64,000 nucleotides of DNA from Tateyamaria sp. ANG-S1 (GTDB taxonomy: Bacteria; Pseudomonadota; Alphaproteobacteria; Rhodobacterales; Rhodobacteraceae), in assembly GCF_000814025.1 (NCBI RefSeq), contig NZ_JWLL01000009.1:62001-126000 (forward strand), given 5' to 3'. Below the pieces are notes generated by a model. The model saw only the letters and a program-made list of their open reading frames with translations, was not told where the DNA came from and searched no databases. The translations under genes were made by a program, and so were the position numbers. Shown one piece after another: positions 43,713 through 52,010 of this stretch. Numbering within the stretch: position 1 is the stretch's first letter; each line of letters begins with the position of its first letter.

Positions 43713-45107
43713 ATGGAACTTAGGAAATTTGACCAGCATGACGGCCAGGTAGTGATCCCGGCCAAGTCGCAAAAATCACGGATCAGCGTCGTTGGCCTGG
43801 GGTATGTCGGGGCTGTCTCGACCGCCTGTCTGGCCTCGCTGGGTCACAAGGTGATCGGTGTCGATATTGATCCCGTCAAGATTGACCAGATCGCCCGAGG
43901 ACAAAGTCCCATCCATGAAGAGATGCTGGGCAAGACACTGGCGCAAGGCGTGCGGGGTGGCCTGATCAGCGCGACGGAAGATCTCGTTGAGGCAGTTCGG
44001 CAAACTGACGTGACTTTCGTGTCTGTCGGCACGCCGACCGCTGCCGACGGCGGATGTGACGACAGCTACATCCGACAGTCGGCCAAATCCATGGGCGTGG
44101 GCCTGCGCCAGAAAGATGGCTTTCACGTTTTCGCCATGCGCTGCTCGATCCCCCCGGGCACCACGATGAAGGTCATGGCCTCGATCCTCGAAGATATGTC
44201 CGGGAAAAAGGCGGGGCGCGATTTCGGGATCTGTTTCAACCCCGAGTTCCTGCGGGAAGGCGTCGCGATTGACGACTTCCACAATCCCCCCAAAACCGTG
44301 ATCGGCACCAGCGATTTCCGCACGGCAGAAATCATGCGGCGCATCTATGCGCCGGTGGACGCCAATCCGATCCTGACCACGGTCGAGGTGGCAGAAACCA
44401 TCAAATACATCGACAACGTGTGGCACGCGACCAAGGTGTGCTTCGCCAATGAGGTGGGTCGCCTGTGCAAGCCCTTGGGCGTGGACAGTCACGCCGTCAT
44501 GGACATCTTCACTCAGGATCAGAAGCTGAACCTGTCGCCGTACTACCTGAAGCCCGGCTTTGCCTATGGCGGCTCTTGCCTGCCCAAGGAAGTGCGTGCG
44601 GTCCAGCATATTGCCGAAGGCCTGGGCGTCTCTCTGCCACTCATTGGCAATCTGGATCGCTCCAATCGCGTACAGATCGAGGAGGCGACCCGCATGGCGC
44701 GCGCGACCGGGGCGAAGCGCATCGGCATTCTGGGCGTTGCCTTCAAACCTGGCACCGACGATCTTCGTGAAAGCCCAATCCTGGAGGTTATGGCCGACCT
44801 GCAAGCCGATGGCTTTGAGCTTTTGGTGCATGACACGGCAGTGACCAAAAACACGCCGCTGGGCGCTTTGCAGGCTTACGTGCAGCATGGCAGCAAAGGT
44901 CTTGGCCAGTTGGCGGACACGCTCAAGGACATGCTTTGCGACGATGTGCGCGAGGTGATGGACAACGTGGACGCCGTCATCGTTTGCCACAGCAACAACA
45001 CCTACCGGCAGGCCATCATCAACGGCCCGGACATCCCGGTGATCGATGTGGTGCGTCTGTTCGACGACGCGCCCCAAACCGCGCAGGTCGATGGCATCGG
45101 CTGGTAA
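43713..45107 (+). CDS. algD: GDP-mannose 6-dehydrogenase
   Basis: 464 aa NAD-dependent four-electron dehydrogenase making GDP-mannuronate. Rossmann motif ISVVGLGYVGAVSTACLASLGHKVIGVD; VGTPT; NPEFLREGVAIDDF; and the active-site block KLNLSPYYLKPGFAYGGSCLPKEVRA with the catalytic Cys in GGSCLPK. KLNLSxYYxxPGFAxGG and the C-terminal QVDGIGW ending follow AlgD rather than UDP-glucose dehydrogenase. Start ATG 43713 is used because GGAGG (43700-43704) lies 8 nt upstream; ATG 43698 would overlap that site. Confidence 0.92.
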   Translation: MELRKFDQHDGQVVIPAKSQKSRISVVGLGYVGAVSTACLASLGHKVIGVDIDPVKIDQIARGQSPIHEEMLGKTLAQGVRGGLISATEDLVEAVRQTDVTFVSVGTPTAADGGCDDSYIRQSAKSMGVGLRQKDGFHVFAMRCSIPPGTTMKVMASILEDMSGKKAGRDFGICFNPEFLREGVAIDDFHNPPKTVIGTSDFRTAEIMRRIYAPVDANPILTTVEVAETIKYIDNVWHATKVCFANEVGRLCKPLGVDSHAVMDIFTQDQKLNLSPYYLKPGFAYGGSCLPKEVRAVQHIAEGLGVSLPLIGNLDRSNRVQIEEATRMARATGAKRIGILGVAFKPGTDDLRESPILEVMADLQADGFELLVHDTAVTKNTPLGALQAYVQHGSKGLGQLADTLKDMLCDDVREVMDNVDAVIVCHSNNTYRQAIINGPDIPVIDVVRLFDDAPQTAQVDGIGW

Positions 45108-45147
45108 GACCTGCACCCCCCTACCCTTCATCAAACGAGGTACTGAA

Positions 45148-47760
45148 ATGACGACGACTGAAACATGGATCGGCACGGGACTGTCCGATCAAAACGAGGG
45201 CAGCGGCCAAAATGACAACATGGTCGGCCTTGCTGGAAACGATAATCTGAGTGGTCAAGCTGGGGATGACGCCCTGCATGGCGACTACGCCGAAGAAAAC
45301 CTGCTGGGCGGCACTGATGGCGCGACATCTTTTTCCGACTACGCGGCCAGCGGTGATTGGCAGGTCGTTGATCTCGAAAATGGTCACCAGGAAATGACAC
45401 AAGAGGTCACCACGGAAGTGGGCGGTGTGTACAACCTGAACCTTGAGCTGGCCGCGAACTTTGCCGGTGGTCAATCCGGGGCCGCGGTCGAGGTACTGGT
45501 TGACGGCACTGTGATCGCCGAATTCAGCTCGCAAAGTGGCGCCTTTGGCGCACATGACGTGCAGTTCACAGCAGAAGACACCAGCGCGCAGATCACCATC
45601 CGCTCGGTGGCCGCGGACCACGATGGCCCGCAAATCGATACCTCCGGCCCCATTTTTCACTACGACAAAGAGATGGAGATCGGTGGGCAGACTGTGACCG
45701 TTTCGGCTTTCGCAGATGGTCAGTCCAACCTCTATCAAGTGCTCAACGGCACGCTGCATGTGTTTGATGTCGAAACCCAAAGCTACGAGGTGGCGGGCGT
45801 GCAGGGCACGGTCAATGTCAACTCGATAGGCTACAATGCGGAAGATGACATGCTTTATGCGATTGCGGTCGGTAACGGTGTGGATGCCCTCGGCCAACCG
45901 GTAAGCCGCTCCGACCTTGTGATGATCGATGCCGAGGGCAACAGTTATCTTGTTGGATCGACCCCCTATCGCGCCTGGACCGGTGATTTTGATGATCAGG
46001 GCAACCTCTGGTCCTTCCAGTCCAGCATGGACCATATCGCGGTGATTGATGTTGATCAGTTCGATGTGGACGGCAACCCGATCACAACCGTTTATAATAT
46101 ACCCAACGAACTGGTTGACGTGCGCGTCTATGACGTGGCTTTTGACGCCGCATCGCAAAGCTTTTACGGGGTGGCCCGACCAAGTGGAGAAGGGCAGGAC
46201 ACCGTTCTGCTGGTGATTGATATTTCCAGCGGAGAGCCTCAGTTCAGCACCGTTCCCGTAACCTCGACCGTGCTAGACGGGAATACTCTGGACGGGGCTC
46301 CAGCGATGACCTTTGGCGCCGCCATCGTGGATGCGGATGGCAACCTCTATGTCGGTGGCAATTCCGGCGATCACGATATGGACGACGCGACAGGATCGTC
46401 AGGCGCGATCTATCAGGTGATGATTGATCCACAGACGGGTGAAGCAAGCCTGCACTTGGTCGAGCAAGCGCCCAGCTCCTACTCCAACGATGGCGCGGCG
46501 GATCCGACAGCTGAAAGCCCCTTCGCCGAGGTGGACATCGAATCCAGCGTGTTGTTGGCCGATCTGTCCCTGGTGGCCACGACAGAAGGCGCATTGACCT
46601 ATGACGACACGCTAAGCGGCAATGCCGGGCACGATACACTGTCGGGCGGCATCGGAACGGATGTGCTGATCGGCGGCAGCGCCGGCGACACGCTAGAAGG
46701 CGATGACGGCGCAGACAATCTGCATGGCGGTGCAGGCGAAGACAGCGCCAGCGGTATCATCTCGACCTATGACGAGAATGGTGTGCGCTATGATCAGTAT
46801 GGCAACATCCTGCCCGAGGATGACGATATCCTCATGGGCGGGGCCGGAGAGGACACGCTGTCCGGGTCTGCCGGGCATGACACACTTGATGGCGGAGACG
46901 CCGATGACATCCTGAACGGGGGGTCTGGATCGGACGCACTTTACGGAGGAGACGGCGCCGACAACCTGAGCGGTGGGTCCGAGGCAGACTTCCTGTCTGG
47001 CGGTGATGGCGATGACCAACTGCACGGCGGCTCTGGTGACGACGCACTCTTTGGCGACGATGGCCAGGATATGTTGTCCGGCGGGTCCGGTGACGACGCT
47101 CTGTCCGGGAATGACGGTGCGGATAACCTTGCGGGCGGGTCAGGTGACGACACGCTTTCGGGTGGCAGCGGTGACGATCAACTGGATGGTGGGTCGGGCG
47201 CAGATTTCTTGCGGGGTGGTCACGGTGATGACAGTCTGAAGGGGGGATCGGGCTCCGATGTACTGGGTGGCGAGGACGGCAAAGATACGCTTGATGGCGG
47301 GTCAGGTCATGACATCCTGTCGGGCGGTGATGGCCGCGACACTCTGAAAGGTGGCTCGGGCGATGACCAGCTCAGCGGCGGCAGCGACAACGACTATCTG
47401 AACGGTGGATCAGGCGATGACACCCTGGACGGTGGCAGCGGCAAAGACCGGATTTACCTTGGCGCTGGTGATGATGTCGCCACGGGGGGTGCAGATGCAG
47501 ACCGTTTCGTGTTCCGCAGCAACGACCTTGATGGAGCGATGGACGTAATCACCGACTTTTCGGTGTCTCAGGGTGATCAACTGGATCTGCGCGGTCTGAA
47601 CCTTGATGCTTCGGGCACGGATATGAGCGACTGGTTCGACAGCAATGTCAGCGTGATCAACGATCAGAGCATTCAAATTGAACTGGGTGCCGGTAGCACC
47701 TTACTGTTGGATGACGCTGCCCCGGACCTGGGTCTGCTGTTCGACAGCATGTTGTTCTAG
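45148..47760 (+). CDS. RTX (hemolysin-type Ca-binding repeat) secreted protein
   Basis: 870 aa acidic protein without N-terminal signal, consistent with type I secretion. N-terminal short RTX motif (NDNLSGQAGDDALHGD), a jelly-roll-like segment to about residue 165, a beta-propeller-like domain (about 175-480; repeats such as GNLYVGGNSGD, DDQGNLWSFQS), then some thirty GGxGxDxLxGG nonapeptides, and a serralysin-type C-terminus (DRFVFRSNDLDGAMDVITDFSVSQGDQLDLRGLNL...). No catalytic domain recognised, in particular no C5-epimerase. 40 nt after algD, with a leader similar to that of algA; likely a polysaccharide-associated or adhesive matrix protein. Confidence 0.88.
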   Translation: MTTTETWIGTGLSDQNEGSGQNDNMVGLAGNDNLSGQAGDDALHGDYAEENLLGGTDGATSFSDYAASGDWQVVDLENGHQEMTQEVTTEVGGVYNLNLELAANFAGGQSGAAVEVLVDGTVIAEFSSQSGAFGAHDVQFTAEDTSAQITIRSVAADHDGPQIDTSGPIFHYDKEMEIGGQTVTVSAFADGQSNLYQVLNGTLHVFDVETQSYEVAGVQGTVNVNSIGYNAEDDMLYAIAVGNGVDALGQPVSRSDLVMIDAEGNSYLVGSTPYRAWTGDFDDQGNLWSFQSSMDHIAVIDVDQFDVDGNPITTVYNIPNELVDVRVYDVAFDAASQSFYGVARPSGEGQDTVLLVIDISSGEPQFSTVPVTSTVLDGNTLDGAPAMTFGAAIVDADGNLYVGGNSGDHDMDDATGSSGAIYQVMIDPQTGEASLHLVEQAPSSYSNDGAADPTAESPFAEVDIESSVLLADLSLVATTEGALTYDDTLSGNAGHDTLSGGIGTDVLIGGSAGDTLEGDDGADNLHGGAGEDSASGIISTYDENGVRYDQYGNILPEDDDILMGGAGEDTLSGSAGHDTLDGGDADDILNGGSGSDALYGGDGADNLSGGSEADFLSGGDGDDQLHGGSGDDALFGDDGQDMLSGGSGDDALSGNDGADNLAGGSGDDTLSGGSGDDQLDGGSGADFLRGGHGDDSLKGGSGSDVLGGEDGKDTLDGGSGHDILSGGDGRDTLKGGSGDDQLSGGSDNDYLNGGSGDDTLDGGSGKDRIYLGAGDDVATGGADADRFVFRSNDLDGAMDVITDFSVSQGDQLDLRGLNLDASGTDMSDWFDSNVSVINDQSIQIELGAGSTLLLDDAAPDLGLLFDSMLF
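46600..47500 (+). repeat. RTX nonapeptide-coding tandem repeat region
   Basis: About 900 bases encoding near-continuous GGSGDDxLxGG units, 27-nt periodicity with runs such as GGC/GGG-TCx-GGY-GAY-GAY. One interruption (near 46741-46825, SGIISTYDENGVRYDQYGNILPEDDD) breaks the array. Such Ca2+-binding beta-rolls fold after export. Prone to copy-number change and assembly collapse. Confidence 0.85.
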
Positions 47761-47774
47761 AGTAGGCCTAAAGA

Positions 47775-47810
47775 CGAAAGGCGCGGGTTACTCAAAGCCC
47801 GCGTCTTTCG
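47775..47810. terminator. Bidirectional terminator-like hairpin between the RTX gene and the response regulator
   Basis: CGAAAGGCGCGGG (47775-47787) and CCCGCGTCTTTCG (47798-47810) pair over 13 bp with one mismatch and a 10-nt loop. It overlaps the stop codon of the convergent response-regulator gene (TAA read from 47790 to 47788). Serves two convergent genes. Confidence 0.65.
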
Positions 47811-48402
47811 CGATCAGCGCCGCTTGCGTGCGGTTTTTTGCATTCAACTTTTTGCACAGCGTTCGCACATGCAGTTTGATGGTGACTTCCTGTAGATCCA
47901 GTTCGCGCGCGATCTCTTTGTTTGACCGGCCACGGCATAGTCCAGCCAGCACTTGCCTCTCCCGTTGGCTCAATTGCTTTGTAAATTCGTTCTCAGCCGC
48001 CTCACCTGCATCAGCCAGTACCGAGGCCGGAACAAAGGTCTCTCCCGCGATCATGAAACGCACCGCGTTGACCAGAGACTTTGCAGACATCGATTTGGGC
48101 AAATACCCGATTGCCCCACATTCGACGGCCTCTTGTGCGATACGGTTGGGAGCGGTGCCACTGAGGATCGCAAATGGTTGATCCGGGTGGGCCTTGATGG
48201 CATCCGAAAGACCATCCAAGCCGTTCATACCCGGCATGCTGAAATCCAGCAAAACCAGATCAAACGGCCCTTTGTTGGCCAGTGTTTTCATCGCCTGCGT
48301 ATAATCCTCAACAGCGACGACCGCCGCGCGCCCCTCGGATTCGAGATAGACGGACATCGTGTCGCGCACCATCTGATGATCATCTGCCAACAAAATCCGC
48401 AT
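47788..48402 (-). CDS. LuxR/NarL-type response regulator
   Basis: 204 aa. Receiver domain MRILLADDHQMVRD with phospho-acceptor Asp53 (LVLLDFSMPG), Thr in LSGTAP and Lys in YLPKSM, then a C-terminal LuxR HTH (LSQRERQVLAGLCRGRSNKEIARELDLQEVTIKLHVRTLCKKLNAKNRTQAA). ATG 48402 is preceded by AGAGGGCGG; an upstream in-frame start at 48501 would add 33 residues with no domain. Divergent from the SUOX-like protein and hybrid kinase, which probably phosphorylate it through the kinase Hpt domain. Confidence 0.93.
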   Translation of the reverse strand: MRILLADDHQMVRDTMSVYLESEGRAAVVAVEDYTQAMKTLANKGPFDLVLLDFSMPGMNGLDGLSDAIKAHPDQPFAILSGTAPNRIAQEAVECGAIGYLPKSMSAKSLVNAVRFMIAGETFVPASVLADAGEAAENEFTKQLSQRERQVLAGLCRGRSNKEIARELDLQEVTIKLHVRTLCKKLNAKNRTQAALIAKDAGFE

Positions 48403-48753
48403 TGCCGCCCTCTGTACTCTACTGTTCACATCACATGGTAGCGCACCCGTATAGGTGGAACCAGTCAGGCCGCTATCGTTTCGTCTTACTGCAATAGTCA
48501 TAGCAATTCCTTACGTTTTCATCGGCTCTGATCTTTCGGACATGGAGGTCCGCCAAAAGCCGGGGCGATTTACTCATCCGGTTATGTCGCAAGGGAAGCA
48601 GACACAGCATCAGCGCTTCCAGACAGGGCCGAAGCACCTTGGGTTACCCGAATTATACGAAAGTATATTTTGCTAACCCCCTGCACCTCAGCCACCGAGG
48701 CCGGGCCATGGCATACGCATCCTGGAATGCACGATGACCCACGGAGCTTTTTC
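48403..48753. promoter_or_regulatory. 351-base divergent region, response regulator / SUOX-like gene
   Basis: No gene of convincing quality; a TTG-started extension into the SUOX-like gene is unlikely because it would bury the signal peptide. TATAC-GAAA-GTATA (48654-48667) matches the arms of the repeat upstream of alg44; it is flanked by GGGTTA (48641-48646) and TAACCC (48674-48679). GGAG at 48743-48746 is the ribosome site for ATG 48754. Confidence 0.45.
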
Positions 48754-49248
48754 ATGTTCGCGACGATCCGCACTGCTGTCACTTTTATTGTCTTTTCTCT
48801 GGCCACCCCGGCCCTTGCCGACGAGGTCGTACTGACTGTCTCAGGGGCCGTAGAGGCCCCGGCAGAGGGCAGCGCTTGGGAATTCGATATGGTGGACCTA
48901 AAGTCACTGCCTGCCGAACGTTTTGAAACCACCACCATCTGGACCGAGGGACCGCAGCAATTCGAAGGCGTGCCATTGGTTGTTTTGTTGGACCACGTGG
49001 GTGCGACGGGTAGCACCATCCGCGCTGTCGCCTTGAATGACTACGCCGTCTCGATCCCGGTGGCCGACGCGGTCGAGGGCGGACCAATCGTGGCCTATGG
49101 GCGCAACGGTGATGAAATGTCAGTCCGCGACAAGGGCCCTTTGTGGATCGTTTACCCATTTGATGATAACGAGATCTACAAGTCGGAAGAGTATTATTCC
49201 CGCAGTATTTGGCAACTCGATCGTATCGAGCTTGTCACGGAAAACTAA
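48754..49248 (+). CDS. Small periplasmic SUOX-fold (oxidoreductase molybdopterin-binding-like) protein without cysteine
   Basis: 164 aa with a Sec signal (TIRTAVTFIVFSLATPALADE). The mature part resembles a molybdopterin-binding (sulfite-oxidase-like) domain: VVLTVSGAV, WTEGPQQFEGVPLVVLLDHVGA, AVALNDYAVSIPVADA, GPLWIVYPFDDN. There is no Cys in the whole protein, so the Mo-ligating Cys of true sulfite oxidases or MsrP is absent and catalysis is improbable. ATG 48754 with GGAG 7 nt upstream. 36 nt before the hybrid kinase gene; a sensory ligand-binding partner is a reasonable guess. Confidence 0.8.
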   Translation: MFATIRTAVTFIVFSLATPALADEVVLTVSGAVEAPAEGSAWEFDMVDLKSLPAERFETTTIWTEGPQQFEGVPLVVLLDHVGATGSTIRAVALNDYAVSIPVADAVEGGPIVAYGRNGDEMSVRDKGPLWIVYPFDDNEIYKSEEYYSRSIWQLDRIELVTEN

Positions 49249-49284
49249 AGTGAGGATGTCATCGCACATCGCGGGTCGTATCCG

Positions 49285-51768
49285 ATGATGGGCAAAAAGC
49301 CGGTCATGCTGTTCACAGGCCTGCTGATTGCCGGACTTGTGTTCATCACCTATCTCGGGCGTTCCGTGATCGATGATCTCGAGATACTCTCGACAGCGCT
49401 GCATGATGATATCAGCTGGAACATGTCCCAGCTCGAAATCGAGGTCCTGAACCTGGCAAGTGCGGCCCACGATGCTGGACATTCCGCGTCCAGCGACTTG
49501 TCGGATTTTCGCAGGCGGTTCGATATTTTCTACAGTCGTGTCAATACGCTGACGCAAAGCTCTTTGTATGCAGTTATCCGCGCCGAAGCGAACGCAGAGG
49601 CCAGCCTGACAGCAGCACTCAGTTTTCTTGAAGACACAACGCCAGTTGTCGATGGTCCTGACGCGGCCTTGCGCGCTGCCTTGCACGGTATCGAGGATCA
49701 ACTCGTCGAACTGCGTCCTCAACTGCGCACCCTGGCGCTCGCCGGGATCGAAGTGTTCGCCGAGGCTGAAGCCGCACGGCGCGCGGAGTTCTCGCATACT
49801 CTGGTAAAACTCGCAGCCTCAATACTGGCACTGATCCTGCTCTTGCTTGGGGGCCTTGTGGTGTTGGTCAAGCTTTATCGCCGAGGCCAACAGGTTGTTC
49901 ATGACAACGAGGTGGTACGCTCGCGGTTCGAGGCTGCGGTTTCATCCTCGCTGGATGCCGTTCTGGTCGTAGACACACACGGGAAGATCGTTGAGTTCAA
50001 CGGTGCGGCGGAAACTGTCTTTGGCTATTCCCGCGCCGAAGCCTTGGGCGGCGATATGGCCGAGATGATTGTGCCCGAACATCTGCGCGAGATGCACCGC
50101 AAAGGCATGGCGCGCTATCTTGAAACTAGCGAGCAGAAGGTGATTGGCGCAGGGCGCATACGGCTTGAAGGGTTACGTAAATCGGGTGAAGTCTTTCCGG
50201 TCGAGCTATCGATTTCGCTCTCCGAAGCAGATGGTGAACGGGTTTTCGTTTCTTTCCTGAGGGACATCACCCCCGAATTGCAAGCCGAGGAACAGCTGCG
50301 CAACGCCCGCGACAAGGCACAGGAAAGCGAGAAAGCCAAGTCTGACCTGCTTACTGTCATGAGCCACGAGATGCGCACACCGCTCAACGGCATTCTCGGT
50401 TCGCTCGCGTTAATCGATCAGGATAACCTGGAGGAGCGGCAGAAACGGCATCTGAACTCAATTGCCGTCTCAGGCGAATTGCTGTTGTCGCATGTGAATG
50501 ACGTGCTGGATCTGTCCAGCCTCAATTCCCATTCAGTTCCCCTGCAGACAGACAATTTTGATCTGCAAGATATGGTGCAACAGTTGGCCAACAGCCTGAT
50601 GGCCAGCGCGCAAGAGCGTGGCAATACCCTTACTGTGGAGTACTTGTCTGGCGATCTTGGAACGGTGTCCGGGTCTAAGCGCTCCCTCCAGCAATGCTTG
50701 ATCAATCTAGTGGGCAACGCCATCAAGTTCACCAGCGATGGTGTTGTCGCCATTGAGATTGAGCGGTTGAACGATGGCGACCTTGTAGAAATTCGAGTGT
50801 CGGACACCGGTGTCGGCATCGCGCCGGACAACCTTGAACGCATCTTTGAAGAGTTTGTCACCATCGACACAGCTTTTGCGCGCGAGAATGCTGGCACGGG
50901 TCTGGGGCTGGCGATTACCAAGCGTTTGGTCGAAGCCATGCAGGGCGAGATCGAAGCCGACAGCCTTCCCGGCGAGGGGAGCCTTTTCACGCTGCGCCTG
51001 CCGCTTCCTGTCGAGCGATCCGAAAGGGGTGATGTGGGGCCGACACACGGTGTCGCGCCTGTTCGACTGCCCCGCGGGCAGCATGCCCTTGTTGTTGATG
51101 ACAACGAAATCAACCGCATGATCCTTGTGGATATGTTACGAGATATCGGGTTCAGCGCGGACGAGGCAAGCGACGGGTTCGAGGCCATAGGATGCATATC
51201 CAACCAACGATTTGACATCATTTTCCTCGACATCAGCATGCCCGGGATTGATGGGATCGAAACACTCGATCGCATTCGCAAACTGGATGTGGATTGGTCT
51301 ACCTTGCCCGCTATCGCCGTGACCGCTCATGCGGCTCGCAAGGATCATGAGACGATCAATAAGGCGTCGTTCTCAGACCTGCTGGTCAAACCTGTACGTC
51401 CCGAAGATATTGTCGCTACGGTATCTTCCGTCCTGACTTTGGATCAGCTCACCACGGTCAACCAGGATGACGCACGCGCCGGTGATGAATTCAGAAAACG
51501 GTTTGGCGAAATCAAGTACCAATCCGCGTTGGAAGCGCTCCACTCTGACATCGCCAAACTGGCGCAAGAACTTGCACGAACACCGGCTCTTACTGCTGAA
51601 ATCCGCGAAACCGCGCATAAACTCAGCGGATCTGCTGCGATCCTGGGCGAAGAGAGAGTCCATGGAGTTTTGCAAGACATAGAACACTGCGATGGAAAAG
51701 ACTGGCCCCATAGGCACGGGCAACACATTGGAAACCTTGAAGCAGCGGTGAAACCCATCCTCTCGTAG
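49285..51768 (+). CDS. Hybrid sensor histidine kinase (PAS - HisKA - HATPase - REC - Hpt)
   Basis: 827 aa inner-membrane kinase. TM1 (residues 5-25), a helical periplasmic domain of about 145 residues, TM2 (about 172-197), PAS (about 210-330, DAVLVVDTHGKIVEFNGAAETVFGYS), phospho-acceptor His361 in VMSHEMRTPLNG, HATPase with DTGVGIAPDNLERIFEEF and GTGLGLAITKRLVE, a receiver with Asp649 in FLDISMPG, and Hpt His778 in TAHKLSGSA. A full phosphorelay, likely His361-Asp649-His778, then a separate regulator such as the LuxR-type protein encoded divergently. The periplasmic SUOX-like protein upstream may supply the stimulus. Confidence 0.93.
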   Translation: MMGKKPVMLFTGLLIAGLVFITYLGRSVIDDLEILSTALHDDISWNMSQLEIEVLNLASAAHDAGHSASSDLSDFRRRFDIFYSRVNTLTQSSLYAVIRAEANAEASLTAALSFLEDTTPVVDGPDAALRAALHGIEDQLVELRPQLRTLALAGIEVFAEAEAARRAEFSHTLVKLAASILALILLLLGGLVVLVKLYRRGQQVVHDNEVVRSRFEAAVSSSLDAVLVVDTHGKIVEFNGAAETVFGYSRAEALGGDMAEMIVPEHLREMHRKGMARYLETSEQKVIGAGRIRLEGLRKSGEVFPVELSISLSEADGERVFVSFLRDITPELQAEEQLRNARDKAQESEKAKSDLLTVMSHEMRTPLNGILGSLALIDQDNLEERQKRHLNSIAVSGELLLSHVNDVLDLSSLNSHSVPLQTDNFDLQDMVQQLANSLMASAQERGNTLTVEYLSGDLGTVSGSKRSLQQCLINLVGNAIKFTSDGVVAIEIERLNDGDLVEIRVSDTGVGIAPDNLERIFEEFVTIDTAFARENAGTGLGLAITKRLVEAMQGEIEADSLPGEGSLFTLRLPLPVERSERGDVGPTHGVAPVRLPRGQHALVVDDNEINRMILVDMLRDIGFSADEASDGFEAIGCISNQRFDIIFLDISMPGIDGIETLDRIRKLDVDWSTLPAIAVTAHAARKDHETINKASFSDLLVKPVRPEDIVATVSSVLTLDQLTTVNQDDARAGDEFRKRFGEIKYQSALEALHSDIAKLAQELARTPALTAEIRETAHKLSGSAAILGEERVHGVLQDIEHCDGKDWPHRHGQHIGNLEAAVKPILS

Positions 51769-52010
51769 AGCTAGCCATCCGATTTGCGCGATGTGCCCCA
51801 TGCAAAGGCACAAGCACTCAAGGCATGGGATGCACACCTTGAGAGAATGCTCAGTGACTATCAAAGCCACCCGCAAAGGGTGCATCCGCTTCGAATACCC
51901 GCCCTTCATCCTGCCCGGAAAAAGGAGCACACTATCGAGCGGAAATCTCTGGCAACTCACGGACGCGAAGACGCATCCAAGTCGAACGGCGCAGACCGCC
52001 ACTATCGTTT

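Noticed and set aside
43713-45107. Dehydrogenase as UDP-glucose dehydrogenase
   Set aside because: KLNLSxYYxxPGFAxGGSCLPK, the C-terminal QVDGIGW ending and the adjacent algA/alg8/alg44 genes favour GDP-mannose dehydrogenase.
43776-45176. Open frame of about 466 codons on the minus strand
   Set aside because: Complement of algD, which has full catalytic motifs; the antisense product has no recognisable features.
46600-47500. Regular repeat pattern as a CRISPR array
   Set aside because: The 27-nt periodicity codes in frame for RTX nonapeptides, with no spacers.
45148-47760. RTX protein as a mannuronan C5-epimerase
   Set aside because: Tempting because of the algD neighbour, but no right-handed beta-helix catalytic motif is visible in the N-terminal 480 residues.
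51769-52010. Small open frames between the hybrid kinase and the LacI gene
   Set aside because: Overlapping short frames on both strands, no ribosome site, no domain; convergent spacer.
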